Below are positions 1 to 7,271 of a stretch of 10,945 bases of DNA, one piece after another (positions within the stretch are counted from its first letter, which is position 1; every line of letters begins with the position of its first letter). A program made the position numbers and the translations under genes. Origin of the DNA: JBHWPB01 sp043424675 (GTDB lineage Bacteria > Bacillota > Bacilli > Lactobacillales > Carnobacteriaceae_A); assembly GCA_043424675.1 (NCBI GenBank), contig JBHWPB010000145.1:1-10945 (forward strand). Direction: 5' to 3'. The notes under the pieces were generated by a model that saw nothing but the letters and a program-made list of their open reading frames with translations, was not told the DNA's origin and searched no databases.

Positions 1-41
1 ACGTCTCTTTTCAAAATTATTCTTTATTTAGTTTTGGCTCA

Positions 42-983
42 TCACTTTTTATTTCCTTTATTTTGCTTACCTTCATTCCGTTTTCCTTTTTTCTCGAAGA
101 CGCTGCTGTTTCTATTTTGGCGTTTTTGCGTAGGATTGACCGTTTTAGATTCCTTAGATTCCTTTGGTTTTTCACGTTCGATCTTCAAGTCGCCCAGTTC
201 CTCTTTGACTCCTTGCTGAATTCGAGGTTTGTAATACTGATTGAGAATGAAGGACTGAATAACAGAGAAAATTCCTCCAACAATCCAGTAAAGTGCAATA
301 CCTGCTGGACTTGATAAGGATAAGACAAGAATCATAATCGGGCTGATGAGGGAGGAAACCATCATTTGGCTTCGCTGTTCCTCAGGCATGCCTTGTATCA
401 TCAATAGAGCCTGCACCAGATAAATCGCACCTGCGATAATCGCTAAAAGAATACTGCGTTCACCGAGTGAGATTCCCAAGAATGTCGCATTTGCGATATC
501 GGGAGAAAGACGAATAGCGTTGAATACCATTGAGATGATCGGAATCTGAATGAGGAGAGGTAAACATCCCATCCCTCCCATGAGACTGATTCCGGCTTTT
601 TCATGCACCTGCATAAGTTCCTGTTGGAGACGTTGTTGAGCGGCGGGATCATTCGTCTCTTCCAGGTCTTTTTGAATTTCTTCGGTGACAGGTTTAATTG
701 CCTCCATTTTAACCTGAGTTTCAGTAGAAGCTCGTTGTTGGTTGAGAGTGAGCGGCAAGATGATGAGACGAACAATAATTGTCAAAACAACAATAGCAGT
801 CCCATATCCGCCGGGTAAGATTTCCGCAAGATTGTTGATCACCCATTGAGTCGGAGTTACTAAAAAATCATAAAACCAGCCTGTAGGCTCTCCTGATTCT
901 GTTACTTGCATACATCCCGATAAGAAGAGGGCGAGTGAAACAATCCCTCCAGACAATAAAAATTTTTTAAAACGCTTTTTCAT
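42..983 (-). CDS. yidC: YidC/Oxa1-family membrane protein insertase (lipoprotein)
   Basis: This 313-residue membrane insertase inserts and folds proteins in the cytoplasmic membrane, alone or with SecYEG. The N-terminus is a lipoprotein signal: basic MKKRFKK, a hydrophobic run, then the lipobox LSGC with lipidated Cys24. Arg72, in the first core membrane segment (IIVRLIILPL), sits where Gram-positive YidC proteins keep the essential groove arginine. Further hydrophobic segments lie near residues 133-156, 170-195, 208-225 and 228-250. A tail of about 60 residues, rich in Lys, Arg and Asn, resembles the ribosome-binding tail of YidC2-type paralogs. An in-frame GTG at 1043 would extend the protein by 20 residues, but the ATG at 983 has a Shine-Dalgarno site and gives a proper signal peptide. 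The gene is divergent from ftsK and not next to rnpA, so it may be the second yidC copy (inference). The family is certain; the paralog class is not. Confidence 0.95.
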   Translation of the reverse strand: MKKRFKKFLLSGGIVSLALFLSGCMQVTESGEPTGWFYDFLVTPTQWVINNLAEILPGGYGTAIVVLTIIVRLIILPLTLNQQRASTETQVKMEAIKPVTEEIQKDLEETNDPAAQQRLQQELMQVHEKAGISLMGGMGCLPLLIQIPIISMVFNAIRLSPDIANATFLGISLGERSILLAIIAGAIYLVQALLMIQGMPEEQRSQMMVSSLISPIMILVLSLSSPAGIALYWIVGGIFSVIQSFILNQYYKPRIQQGVKEELGDLKIEREKPKESKESKTVNPTQKRQNRNSSVFEKKGKRNEGKQNKGNKK

Positions 984-993
984 TGAGTCACGT

Positions 994-999
994 TCCTTT
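994..999 (-). promoter_or_regulatory. Ribosome binding site of yidC
   Basis: On the minus strand this reads AAAGGA, ten bases before the ATG at 983. It supports that start over the upstream in-frame GTG at 1043, which has no comparable site. Confidence 0.7.
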
Positions 1000-1007
1000 G
1001 TAAGATA

Positions 1008-1036
1008 ATTATATGTATAAAAGACACACCTTACAA
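1008..1036 (-). promoter_or_regulatory. Candidate sigma-A promoter of yidC
   Basis: On the minus strand a TTGTAA -35 box (1036-1031) is followed after exactly 17 bases by a perfect TATAAT -10 box (1013-1008). Transcription would begin near 1001, giving a leader of only about 18 bases that still holds the ribosome binding site. A second possible promoter, TTGAAA (1063-1058), 17 bases, TACATT (1040-1035), overlaps the -35 box of the first. These are matches to consensus only. Confidence 0.5.
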
Positions 1037-1102
1037 TGTACACTATATCATGATTTTTTTCAATTCTATTCCATGATAATTACATTAAAAGTGTCTTCTT
1101 AA

Positions 1103-1132
1103 TTGGGAAAATAAGGTTATAAAATGTACAAT
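1103..1132 (+). promoter_or_regulatory. Candidate sigma-A promoter of ftsK
   Basis: TTGGGA (1103-1108), an 18-base spacer and TACAAT (1127-1132) form a plausible promoter, giving a leader of about 70 bases before the GTG at 1209. A separate -10-like TATACT at 1174-1179 has no recognisable -35 partner. The divergent yidC promoters lie about 70-90 bp away, so the gap of 984-1208 holds start signals in both directions. I see no terminator or small gene in it. Confidence 0.4.
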
Positions 1133-1194
1133 AGAAGTCTATGAGAACTTAAGAAAGATCAAGTCTTTTTATGTATACTAAGTATTGGAAATCG

Positions 1195-1201
1195 AAAGGA
1201 G
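1195..1201 (+). promoter_or_regulatory. Ribosome binding site deciding the ftsK start
   Basis: AAAGGAG lies seven bases before the GTG at 1209. The in-frame TTG at 1185 lies upstream of this site, so the longer reading is rejected in favour of GTG. Confidence 0.8.
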
Positions 1202-1208
1202 TGTTTGT

Positions 1209-3566
1209 GTGGCAAAATCTCGAAAAAAATCAAAAAATAAAATACAGATTAACCCATGGCTCGCTATTATGCTAGGTTTCGTTAGTTTTTTTGCAATGAC
1301 TGGGTTTGGTTTTTTTGGAATTTTTTCTGCTAACATTTTTAGATTCTTTGTAGGAGACGCTTATCGTGTCTTTGCACTTATTTTATTTTTATTTTCTATC
1401 TATTTATTGATCCGTGGAGAGTTACGCAAAATAAAGATGTCTAAGCGAATTATCGGAATAACCTTAATCGTGTTGAGTATCTTAATATTTCTGCATGCCA
1501 TATTTTTTGAACCTATCATTAATACGGAAACTAATGTTTTATCTGCAACTTGGACTTATTTCCTCAGTGACTTTATGTCGAATTCAGTCAACCAAACCTT
1601 AGGAGGAGGGATGATTGGCGGTTTCCTTTATGGACTGAGTTATTTTTTATTCTCTCAAATTGGAACCTATATCCTGCTAGTTTTAACGGTAATACTCGGT
1701 ATACTCTTTATCACCGACACAAGTTTTGGGGAAGTCAATGCTTTTCTGGTAAAAAGCGCACATATTGTGGGGCGATGGATAAGCCAAGCCATTACTCAAA
1801 TAAAAAGAAGCAATCCTTCGGTTAAATCAGAAAGTACTTTTAAAAGTAAAACGAGGAAGAAAAAGGAAACACCAAAACCCAAAGATTCTGTTCAATCAAC
1901 TCCGGCAGACCAAACAGTAAAAGAAACTGCCCCGCAAAAATCTATACCTATCGACATGTATAAACCGCCAACAGAAGATGATAGTGATTTTCAGTCTGTT
2001 AATAAACCTGCATCTGATCAAGCAAGTAAACCTATAGAAAACCACACAGATGCAGAACAAAATGAGACGCTTGAAATCGTTTCTGAAGAGGAGAATGAAG
2101 GTTACAGTCTGCCACCTCTCCATTTATTAGAAAAAAGAGATGCACCAGACCAATCCAAAGAATATGATACTGCAGAAGATAATGTCAATGTCCTACAAGA
2201 AACTTTAGCAAGTTTTGATGTCGATGCTGAAGTAGTGAAAGTCAATATTGGACCTTCTGTCACGATGTATGAAGTTGAACCTGGACCTGGAGTGAAAGTG
2301 AACAAAATTGAGAATTTGAGTAAAGATATTGCGTTAGCGATGGCAGCAAAAGACGTGAGAATCGAAGCTCCTATTCCAGGGAAGCGCCGGGTGGGTATCG
2401 AAGTGCCCAATAAAAAAGTTGCTTTTGTTTCTTTCAGAGAAGTGATGGTGGAACTAGGCAGGGACAATGAGAATCTCCTTGAAGTCCCTCTTGGAAAAGA
2501 TGTTTCTGGTCATGTCATTACAGCGGAACTTGACGACATGCCTCACCTTCTTGTAGCCGGTGCTACGGGTTCAGGTAAGTCTGTGGCGATCAACGGGATT
2601 ATCACGGCGATATTGATGCGTGCTAAACCTCATGAAGTCAAGCTCATGATGATTGACCCTAAAATGGTAGAATTGAACGTGTATAATGACATTCCACATT
2701 TACTGACCCCTGTTGTCACGAACCCTAAGAAAGCTGCAAATGCCTTGAATAAAGTGGTGCAAGAGATGGAGAGACGGTATGAGCTGTTGAGTAATACAGG
2801 GACACGTAATCGCAAAGGTTACAATGATTTTATAAAGAAACATAATGAACAGACAGGAGATAATAAAAAGTTACTGCCTTATATCGTGGTCATTGTCGAT
2901 GAGTTAGCTGACTTGATGATGGTCGCTGGCAAAGATGTAGAAGCTGCGATTTCGCGTATCGCACAAAAGGCTCGAGCAGCAGGAATCCACATGATACTCG
3001 CGACTCAGAGACCCAGTGTGGATGTCATTACTGGAACCATAAAAGCAAATATTCCTTCACGTATGGCTTTTTCAGTTTCGAGTGGTACAGATTCTCGCAC
3101 AATACTTGATCAAAATGGAGCTGAAAAATTGCTAGGACGAGGAGATATGCTCTTTAAACCGGTGGACCGCAACTCCCCTCTTCGCATTCAAGGCTCTTTC
3201 ATTGAAGACCAAGAAGTTGAAGAAGTTGTTAACTGGGTCAAGCAAGAACAAGAGCCAAATTATGTCGAAGAAATGGCACCAACGGAAGATACTTCTGGAG
3301 CTGGCGGAGAACCTGAAGATGAGATGTTCGATGAAGCGGTCGAACTCATCATGGATATGGAAACGGCCAGTATATCTATGTTGCAGAGACGACTTAGAAT
3401 CGGCTACAATCGCGCCGCACGTATCATGGGGGAAATGGAAGACAGAGGCTTTGTCAGTCCCCAAGATGGCAGCAAACCGCGCGATGTTTATATCCAACCG
3501 CCGTCAGAAGATTCAGAACAAGGTCTAGAAAATAACGAGGAAGTGCCGGGAGAGACCTTGAGCTGA
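1209..3566 (+). CDS. ftsK: DNA translocase FtsK/SpoIIIE
   Basis: This is a septum-anchored, ATP-driven DNA pump that clears and segregates chromosome ends at division. From the GTG start the product has 785 residues, the usual size for Gram-positive FtsK/SpoIIIE. A basic N-terminus precedes four or five hydrophobic segments within residues 17-170. A low-complexity charged linker runs to about residue 300, followed by the alpha/beta motor. Walker A is GATGSGKS at 451-458, and Walker B is IVVIVDE with Asp564 and Glu565. A winged-helix gamma domain at about 704-770 (RRLRIGYNRAARIMGEMEDR) is the part that reads polar DNA guide sequences in known relatives. yfmF follows after 32 bases with no terminator, so the two are probably co-transcribed. 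No sporulation genes are visible, so I prefer the name ftsK to spoIIIE. The family call is very secure. Confidence 0.97.
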   Translation: MAKSRKKSKNKIQINPWLAIMLGFVSFFAMTGFGFFGIFSANIFRFFVGDAYRVFALILFLFSIYLLIRGELRKIKMSKRIIGITLIVLSILIFLHAIFFEPIINTETNVLSATWTYFLSDFMSNSVNQTLGGGMIGGFLYGLSYFLFSQIGTYILLVLTVILGILFITDTSFGEVNAFLVKSAHIVGRWISQAITQIKRSNPSVKSESTFKSKTRKKKETPKPKDSVQSTPADQTVKETAPQKSIPIDMYKPPTEDDSDFQSVNKPASDQASKPIENHTDAEQNETLEIVSEEENEGYSLPPLHLLEKRDAPDQSKEYDTAEDNVNVLQETLASFDVDAEVVKVNIGPSVTMYEVEPGPGVKVNKIENLSKDIALAMAAKDVRIEAPIPGKRRVGIEVPNKKVAFVSFREVMVELGRDNENLLEVPLGKDVSGHVITAELDDMPHLLVAGATGSGKSVAINGIITAILMRAKPHEVKLMMIDPKMVELNVYNDIPHLLTPVVTNPKKAANALNKVVQEMERRYELLSNTGTRNRKGYNDFIKKHNEQTGDNKKLLPYIVVIVDELADLMMVAGKDVEAAISRIAQKARAAGIHMILATQRPSVDVITGTIKANIPSRMAFSVSSGTDSRTILDQNGAEKLLGRGDMLFKPVDRNSPLRIQGSFIEDQEVEEVVNWVKQEQEPNYVEEMAPTEDTSGAGGEPEDEMFDEAVELIMDMETASISMLQRRLRIGYNRAARIMGEMEDRGFVSPQDGSKPRDVYIQPPSEDSEQGLENNEEVPGETLS

Positions 3567-3598
3567 TATATAAATTTTGAAATGAATGGAGAAGAGAG

Positions 3599-4861
3599 AT
3601 GAATCATAAGTTAAAAGATGGAGTGAATCTCCATGTCTATCCTGTAGAAAAATTCAAAACAGTTCACATTTACATCAATTTTTTGACACCATTGACTACA
3701 GACAAACTCACTAACCGTACCTTATTAAGTTATATTCAAGAGACAAACAGTAAAAAATATAACAACCAGCAGAAAATGGGGGAAATTCTATCTGACCTAT
3801 ACGGGGCAAGCATGAACACCATGTCGAGGCGCCGGGGCAATTACCATGACTACGGTCTGATGTTAAATTATCCCAACCCTAAATTCATAGCGAATGAAGA
3901 AAGACTTACAGAAAATATCTTTCAATTTTTAGAAGAAATACTATTTCATCCCAATGTGGAAAATGAAAGGTTTCATGAAGCGACCTTTTTAAGAGAGAAA
4001 GAAATATTAGAAGAGGAGTATGCTTCTCGTTCAGATGATAAGCGACTCTATGCCGCCTTACGATTGAATGAGCTTTATTACCCCGATGCAGAGTATCAAA
4101 CGCCTGCAGACGGCAGGAAAGAAGATTTGGAGACAATAACTCCACGTTCACTTTACACTAACTATCAAGAGATGATTCAAAATGATCGTATTGAAATCTT
4201 GGTTGTAGGAAATGTGGATGAAGAAAAAATAGTTTCACAGTTTGAAAAGCTTCCATTCACCGAGAGAAGAACGCTGGAACTCCAGCCTTTTTATGAACCA
4301 AGTGAAGAAGTAAAAGTTCAAGATAAAACAGAAATACAAAACGTGCAACAAGCAAAACTCAACCTCGCTTATCAAGCACCCTTCGCTTACCTGAGCGATG
4401 ATTATTTCGCTATGCGAGTATATAATGGTCTTTTTGGGCAATATCCTCATTCTAAACTTTTTGAAAATGTGAGAGAAAAAGCGAGTTTAGCTTATTATGC
4501 AACAAGCAGATACAACGCCTTTACAGGAATGATGTCTGTCGAAACTGGTATCGACCAAAAAGATGAGAATCAAGCCAGAACGATTATAGAAGCACAAATA
4601 GAAGCGATGCGACAAGGACAATTCACAGAGGAAAAAATACTGCAGACCAAAGCGATGATCAGCAATGGGCTCCATCAAATGAAAGACTCACCGTTTGGCT
4701 ATATCAACCATAAACTCTCTAATATTATCTTTTCAGAACCAGATCTTACAGTAGAAGAATTTATAAATTATATGGAGCAGGTTAATAAAGAGGATATTGT
4801 TCGAATTGCAGAAAGTATTGAACCGAAAACGACATATATATTGAAAGGAAAGAATGGCTGA
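3599..4861 (+). CDS. yfmF: M16 peptidase-like protein YfmF (YmfF), probably non-catalytic
   Basis: This 420-residue protein has the M16 (pitrilysin/insulinase) fold and resembles the YfmF/YmfF family, which databases link to 5-aminopentanol modification of elongation factor P. The inverted zinc motif HxxEH is absent from the N-terminal half: the region after residue 40 reads TLLSYIQETNSKKY. A glutamate-rich helix (REKEILEEEY), where M16 enzymes carry their third metal ligand, is kept. The C-terminal half has a typical M16 stretch, SLAYYATSRY. By analogy with other M16 pairs it would be the inactive partner of the zinc-motif protein encoded next. The ATG at 3599 follows GGAG (3588-3591) by seven bases. 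The stop overlaps the start of yfmH in TGATG, suggesting translational coupling. The actual substrate is not evident from sequence. Confidence 0.9.
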   Translation: MNHKLKDGVNLHVYPVEKFKTVHIYINFLTPLTTDKLTNRTLLSYIQETNSKKYNNQQKMGEILSDLYGASMNTMSRRRGNYHDYGLMLNYPNPKFIANEERLTENIFQFLEEILFHPNVENERFHEATFLREKEILEEEYASRSDDKRLYAALRLNELYYPDAEYQTPADGRKEDLETITPRSLYTNYQEMIQNDRIEILVVGNVDEEKIVSQFEKLPFTERRTLELQPFYEPSEEVKVQDKTEIQNVQQAKLNLAYQAPFAYLSDDYFAMRVYNGLFGQYPHSKLFENVREKASLAYYATSRYNAFTGMMSVETGIDQKDENQARTIIEAQIEAMRQGQFTEEKILQTKAMISNGLHQMKDSPFGYINHKLSNIIFSEPDLTVEEFINYMEQVNKEDIVRIAESIEPKTTYILKGKNG

Positions 4862-6159
4862 TGGAAAAAAAGCATTATGACTTGTATGACGAAACAGTCT
4901 ACACAGAAGTATTAGATAATGGATTGACAGTCAACCTTTTGCCTAAAAAAGGATTTGAAAAAACTTATACTCTTTTTACAACTGACTACGGTTCTATCGA
5001 CAACCATTTCGTTCCTTTAGGTGAAGAAGAAGCAGTCAGAGTTCCAGATGGTATCGCCCACTTTCTAGAACATAAATTATTTGAAAAAGAGGACGGAGAC
5101 GTATTCCAGCGTTTCAGTGAGCTCGGAGCTTCGGCTAATGCCTTTACAAGCTTTACTCAGACTTCTTATCTATTTTCTACGACAATGAATGTCAAAGAAA
5201 ATTTAGAAACACTTTTAGATTTTGTTCAAGAACCATATTTTACAGAAGTGACTGTGGAGAAAGAAAAGGGAATTATTGCCCAAGAAATTCAGATGTATGA
5301 CGATATGCCGGAATGGAGGTTAAGTTTTGGTCTGCTTGAGAATCTCTATCCTAATCATCCTGTTTCTATTGATATTGCAGGAACCGTTGACAGCATCCAG
5401 GATATAACGAAAGACCATCTCTATCTCTGCTATAACACTTTTTACCAACCCAGTAATATGAACCTTTCTGTTACAGGGCAATTCGATGCTCATGAAATCA
5501 TGGAGGTTATTAAAGAAAATCAAAGTAAGAAAAGTTTCCCGATACCTTCAAAAATCGAACGGATTATTCCTGATCAAGAGAATGAATCAGTCATTCCTGA
5601 AAGTCGTGAAGCGGCCTCAGTAAATCAAATGAAATATGCGATTGGTTTTCGTGGAAAAGAAAAAAGACGGAACAATCTCGCGAGTTATAAGTATGGACTG
5701 GCTGGAAATTTATTATTGCATATGTTGTTTGGGTCAACCTCTCAAACGTATCTTGATCTTTATGACCGAGGCATCATTGATCATAATTTTAGCTACAGCA
5801 TGTCAATGGAAAGATCTTACGATTTTATTGCTGTCAGTGGAGAAGGAAAACAGTCAGAAAAAGCTATTATTGAACTAAAAGACATATTATTAGATGCAGA
5901 AAACAGCAAGGAATTGACAGAACAACATTTAAAACTTGTTAAAAAACGTACGATTGGGCAAAGTCTCCGTGCTCTGAATTCTGTTGAATATATCGCACGC
6001 CAACTGTATAACCCGTTACTTGGAACTTACAATCTTTTTGATCTATTGCCATTAATTAATGACATTACTTTGGAGGACATTAAAAATATAGCTTCTGAAT
6101 ACTTTAACGACGAAAACATGTCAGTCAATAGGATTGTCTCGGAAAGTAAGGGACAATAG
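4861..6159 (+). CDS. yfmH: M16 zinc peptidase-like protein YfmH (YmfH)
   Basis: This 432-residue M16 family protein keeps the inverted zinc motif as HFLEH (His67, Glu70, His71). Glu142, in the QEIQMYDD helix 71 residues after His71, is the likely third ligand. The C-terminal half (LDLYDRGIIDHNFSYSM) matches the usual second M16 domain. It is probably the catalytic member of a dimer with the YfmF-like product, whose gene overlaps it by one base. AAGGAA (4845-4850) upstream is a somewhat distant ribosome site, so coupling to yfmF translation is likely. Databases tie this family to EF-P 5-aminopentanol modification, mainly from gene neighbourhood with ymfI, but no ymfI follows here. I infer a processing peptidase of unknown substrate. 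No terminator of usual form follows. Confidence 0.92.
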   Translation: MEKKHYDLYDETVYTEVLDNGLTVNLLPKKGFEKTYTLFTTDYGSIDNHFVPLGEEEAVRVPDGIAHFLEHKLFEKEDGDVFQRFSELGASANAFTSFTQTSYLFSTTMNVKENLETLLDFVQEPYFTEVTVEKEKGIIAQEIQMYDDMPEWRLSFGLLENLYPNHPVSIDIAGTVDSIQDITKDHLYLCYNTFYQPSNMNLSVTGQFDAHEIMEVIKENQSKKSFPIPSKIERIIPDQENESVIPESREAASVNQMKYAIGFRGKEKRRNNLASYKYGLAGNLLLHMLFGSTSQTYLDLYDRGIIDHNFSYSMSMERSYDFIAVSGEGKQSEKAIIELKDILLDAENSKELTEQHLKLVKKRTIGQSLRALNSVEYIARQLYNPLLGTYNLFDLLPLINDITLEDIKNIASEYFNDENMSVNRIVSESKGQ

Positions 6160-6290
6160 AAGGACTAGAATCTTTTCAAAGTAAGACTCTCTCTTTTTAT
6201 CAGGAGCCGCAGTGAGAGAGACGGCGGTTTGAAACGTCGGATGTATCACATCCCAACCATCCGTTGTTACCCTATACGAATTTCTGGGGT
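6160..6290 (+). other. Non-coding stretch with several inverted repeats
   Basis: No credible open reading frame lies here, and the middle looks richer in G and C than its surroundings. Visible repeats are CTCTCTC (6187-6193) with GAGAGAG (6214-6220), and AGCCGC (6205-6210) with GCGGTT (6224-6229, one G-U pair). CGGATG (6238-6243) can pair with CATCCG (6258-6263), extended by four more pairs beyond one mismatch. GGATGT (6239-6244) can instead pair with ACATCC (6248-6253) around a three-base loop, so the last two helices exclude each other. None is followed by a clear T run, so this is not a simple terminator. It could be a structured 3' or 5' untranslated element or a small RNA. I do not recognise the family. 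Confidence 0.4.
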
Positions 6291-6292
6291 TA

Positions 6293-6301
6293 TGTTATAA
6301 T
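6293..6301 (+). promoter_or_regulatory. Extended -10 promoter of rodZ-pgsA
   Basis: TGTTATAAT is a perfect TGn-extended -10 element. No good -35 box lies 15-19 bases upstream, which extended -10 promoters can tolerate. Transcription would begin near 6308, leaving about 52 bases of leader before the rodZ ATG at 6360. Confidence 0.5.
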
Positions 6302-6311
6302 CATTAATGAT
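6300..6311 (+). promoter_or_regulatory. 12-bp perfect palindrome over predicted rodZ start point
   Basis: ATCATTAATGAT is its own reverse complement. It touches the end of the -10 box and spans the predicted transcription start, a position typical for an operator. No binding protein can be named from sequence. Confidence 0.35.
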
Positions 6312-6317
6312 ATATTT

Positions 6318-6333
6318 ACGCTTACACGCTTAC
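6318..6333 (+). repeat. Tandem 8-bp direct repeat in the rodZ leader
   Basis: ACGCTTAC occurs twice back to back in the predicted untranslated leader, about ten bases after the predicted start point. It may be a binding site or a chance slippage product. Confidence 0.6.
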
Positions 6334-6349
6334 ATTTATAAAGAATGAC

Positions 6350-6356
6350 AGGTGAG
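6350..6356 (+). promoter_or_regulatory. Ribosome binding site of rodZ
   Basis: AGGTGAG ends only three bases before the ATG at 6360, a short spacing. The alternative ATG at 6345 has only a weak upstream site. RodZ relatives usually begin a few residues before the helix-turn-helix, as MKEVG does, which favours 6360. Confidence 0.55.
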
Positions 6357-6359
6357 ATA

Positions 6360-7232
6360 ATGAAAGAAGTAGGCGCCATTTTAAAAGAAGCCCGAATGGA
6401 AAAGGGTTATTCGTTGGACGATATCCAAAAAATGACGAAGATACAAAAGAAATATTTAACAGCCCTGGAAGAAGGCAACGAAGAAAGTCTTCCTGGTAAC
6501 TTTTATGCGCGCGCATTTATCCGGCAGTATGCTGAAAAAGTAGGGCTAGATGGAGATCAGCTTATTGAAGAGTATGATACTTCTATACCCCAACCAGATA
6601 TAAAAATAGAGAGTCAGACAACAGGCCAATCTGCAGAAGATTCTAAAAAGAGAGTTAGAGGCTTGGAGACAATGATAGTCGAGAACCTGCCCACCCTGTT
6701 AATTATCCTTTTAGTCATCGCTGTGCTCGCTGCTCTTTTCTTTGCTTTTATGAACGGCGGAGATTCTGAAAGTTCACTTATTCAAGAAGAGCCTGGTCAA
6801 ACGAGCGTAGAAATATCATCACATGACCAAGTCCAAAATTCCGATGAAGAAGAAGCAGAAACAGGTGAAGAGGACACAGAAGGTAATGAGGATACGAACA
6901 GTGCTGTTGCTTTAGAATATAATGAAGGAACGCGTTATACTTACACTATCACTCATTCTGAAGCGGTCCCTATGGATTTTGTGCTAGGAGCTGAAGGTGA
7001 ACCTGCTTGGGTATCAGTAACGGCAGATGGCCAAGAGATACAACAAGGCACTCTTCAGGATGGTGAGACTTTTGAAGTTGAGATACCAGAAAATGTAAGT
7101 ACCATCCAGGTGATATTAGGCAATTCACCTTCTACGACTCTATCTATAAATGGTGAATCGGTGGCTCTTGAAGATAACGAGTCTAGTGATCGAACCCAGC
7201 AGCTCATTTTTGAGGTGGCAACGGATGAGTAA
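6360..7232 (+). CDS. rodZ: Cytoskeletal/cell shape protein RodZ
   Basis: RodZ links cytoplasmic MreB filaments to the cell-wall elongation machinery. From the ATG at 6360 the product has 290 residues. A RodZ-type helix-turn-helix domain covers about residues 7-66 (ILKEARMEKGYSLDDIQKMT). A charged linker leads to one membrane segment at about 110-130 (LPTLLIILLVIAVLAALFF). The outer part has an acidic spacer and then a beta-rich domain like DUF4115, containing AWVSVTADGQ and later TTLSINGE. Residues 134-290 contain 38 Asp/Glu, two Arg and no Lys by my count, which is strikingly acidic. pgsA starts 39 bases downstream, so the pair is probably co-transcribed from the extended -10 promoter upstream. 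An alternative start at 6345 would add five residues. The identification is secure from domain order and neighbours. Confidence 0.93.
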   Translation: MKEVGAILKEARMEKGYSLDDIQKMTKIQKKYLTALEEGNEESLPGNFYARAFIRQYAEKVGLDGDQLIEEYDTSIPQPDIKIESQTTGQSAEDSKKRVRGLETMIVENLPTLLIILLVIAVLAALFFAFMNGGDSESSLIQEEPGQTSVEISSHDQVQNSDEEEAETGEEDTEGNEDTNSAVALEYNEGTRYTYTITHSEAVPMDFVLGAEGEPAWVSVTADGQEIQQGTLQDGETFEVEIPENVSTIQVILGNSPSTTLSINGESVALEDNESSDRTQQLIFEVATDE

Positions 7233-7258
7233 GATTTGTTTCAAGAACGAGAGAAGAT

Positions 7259-7263
7259 AGGAG
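7259..7263 (+). promoter_or_regulatory. Ribosome binding site supporting the pgsA TTG start
   Basis: AGGAG lies eight bases before the TTG at 7272. The next residues, NLPNKITVFR, are the usual N-terminus of the family, so the rare start codon is well supported. Confidence 0.75.
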
Positions 7264-7271
7264 TGTAGGAT

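Noticed and set aside
1..41. Terminator for yidC at the left edge
   Set aside because: No inverted repeat with a T run on the minus strand is visible in the 41 bases available; it may lie outside the window.
34..314. Two plus-strand open frames opposite the yidC 3' end (34-219 and 63-314)
   Set aside because: They are antisense to a well-conserved gene, have low-complexity Phe/Leu/Ser-rich products and no convincing ribosome sites.
1154..1170. AAAGA...TCTTTTT hairpin in the ftsK leader as an attenuator
   Set aside because: The stem has only five mostly A-U pairs, too weak to be a credible terminator.
6201..6290. T-box-like pattern (GAGAGAG followed by GGCGGTTTGAAA) upstream of rodZ
   Set aside because: There is no AGGGTGGNACCGCG antiterminator sequence, no terminator, and no amino acid or tRNA synthetase gene downstream. 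The likeness is superficial.
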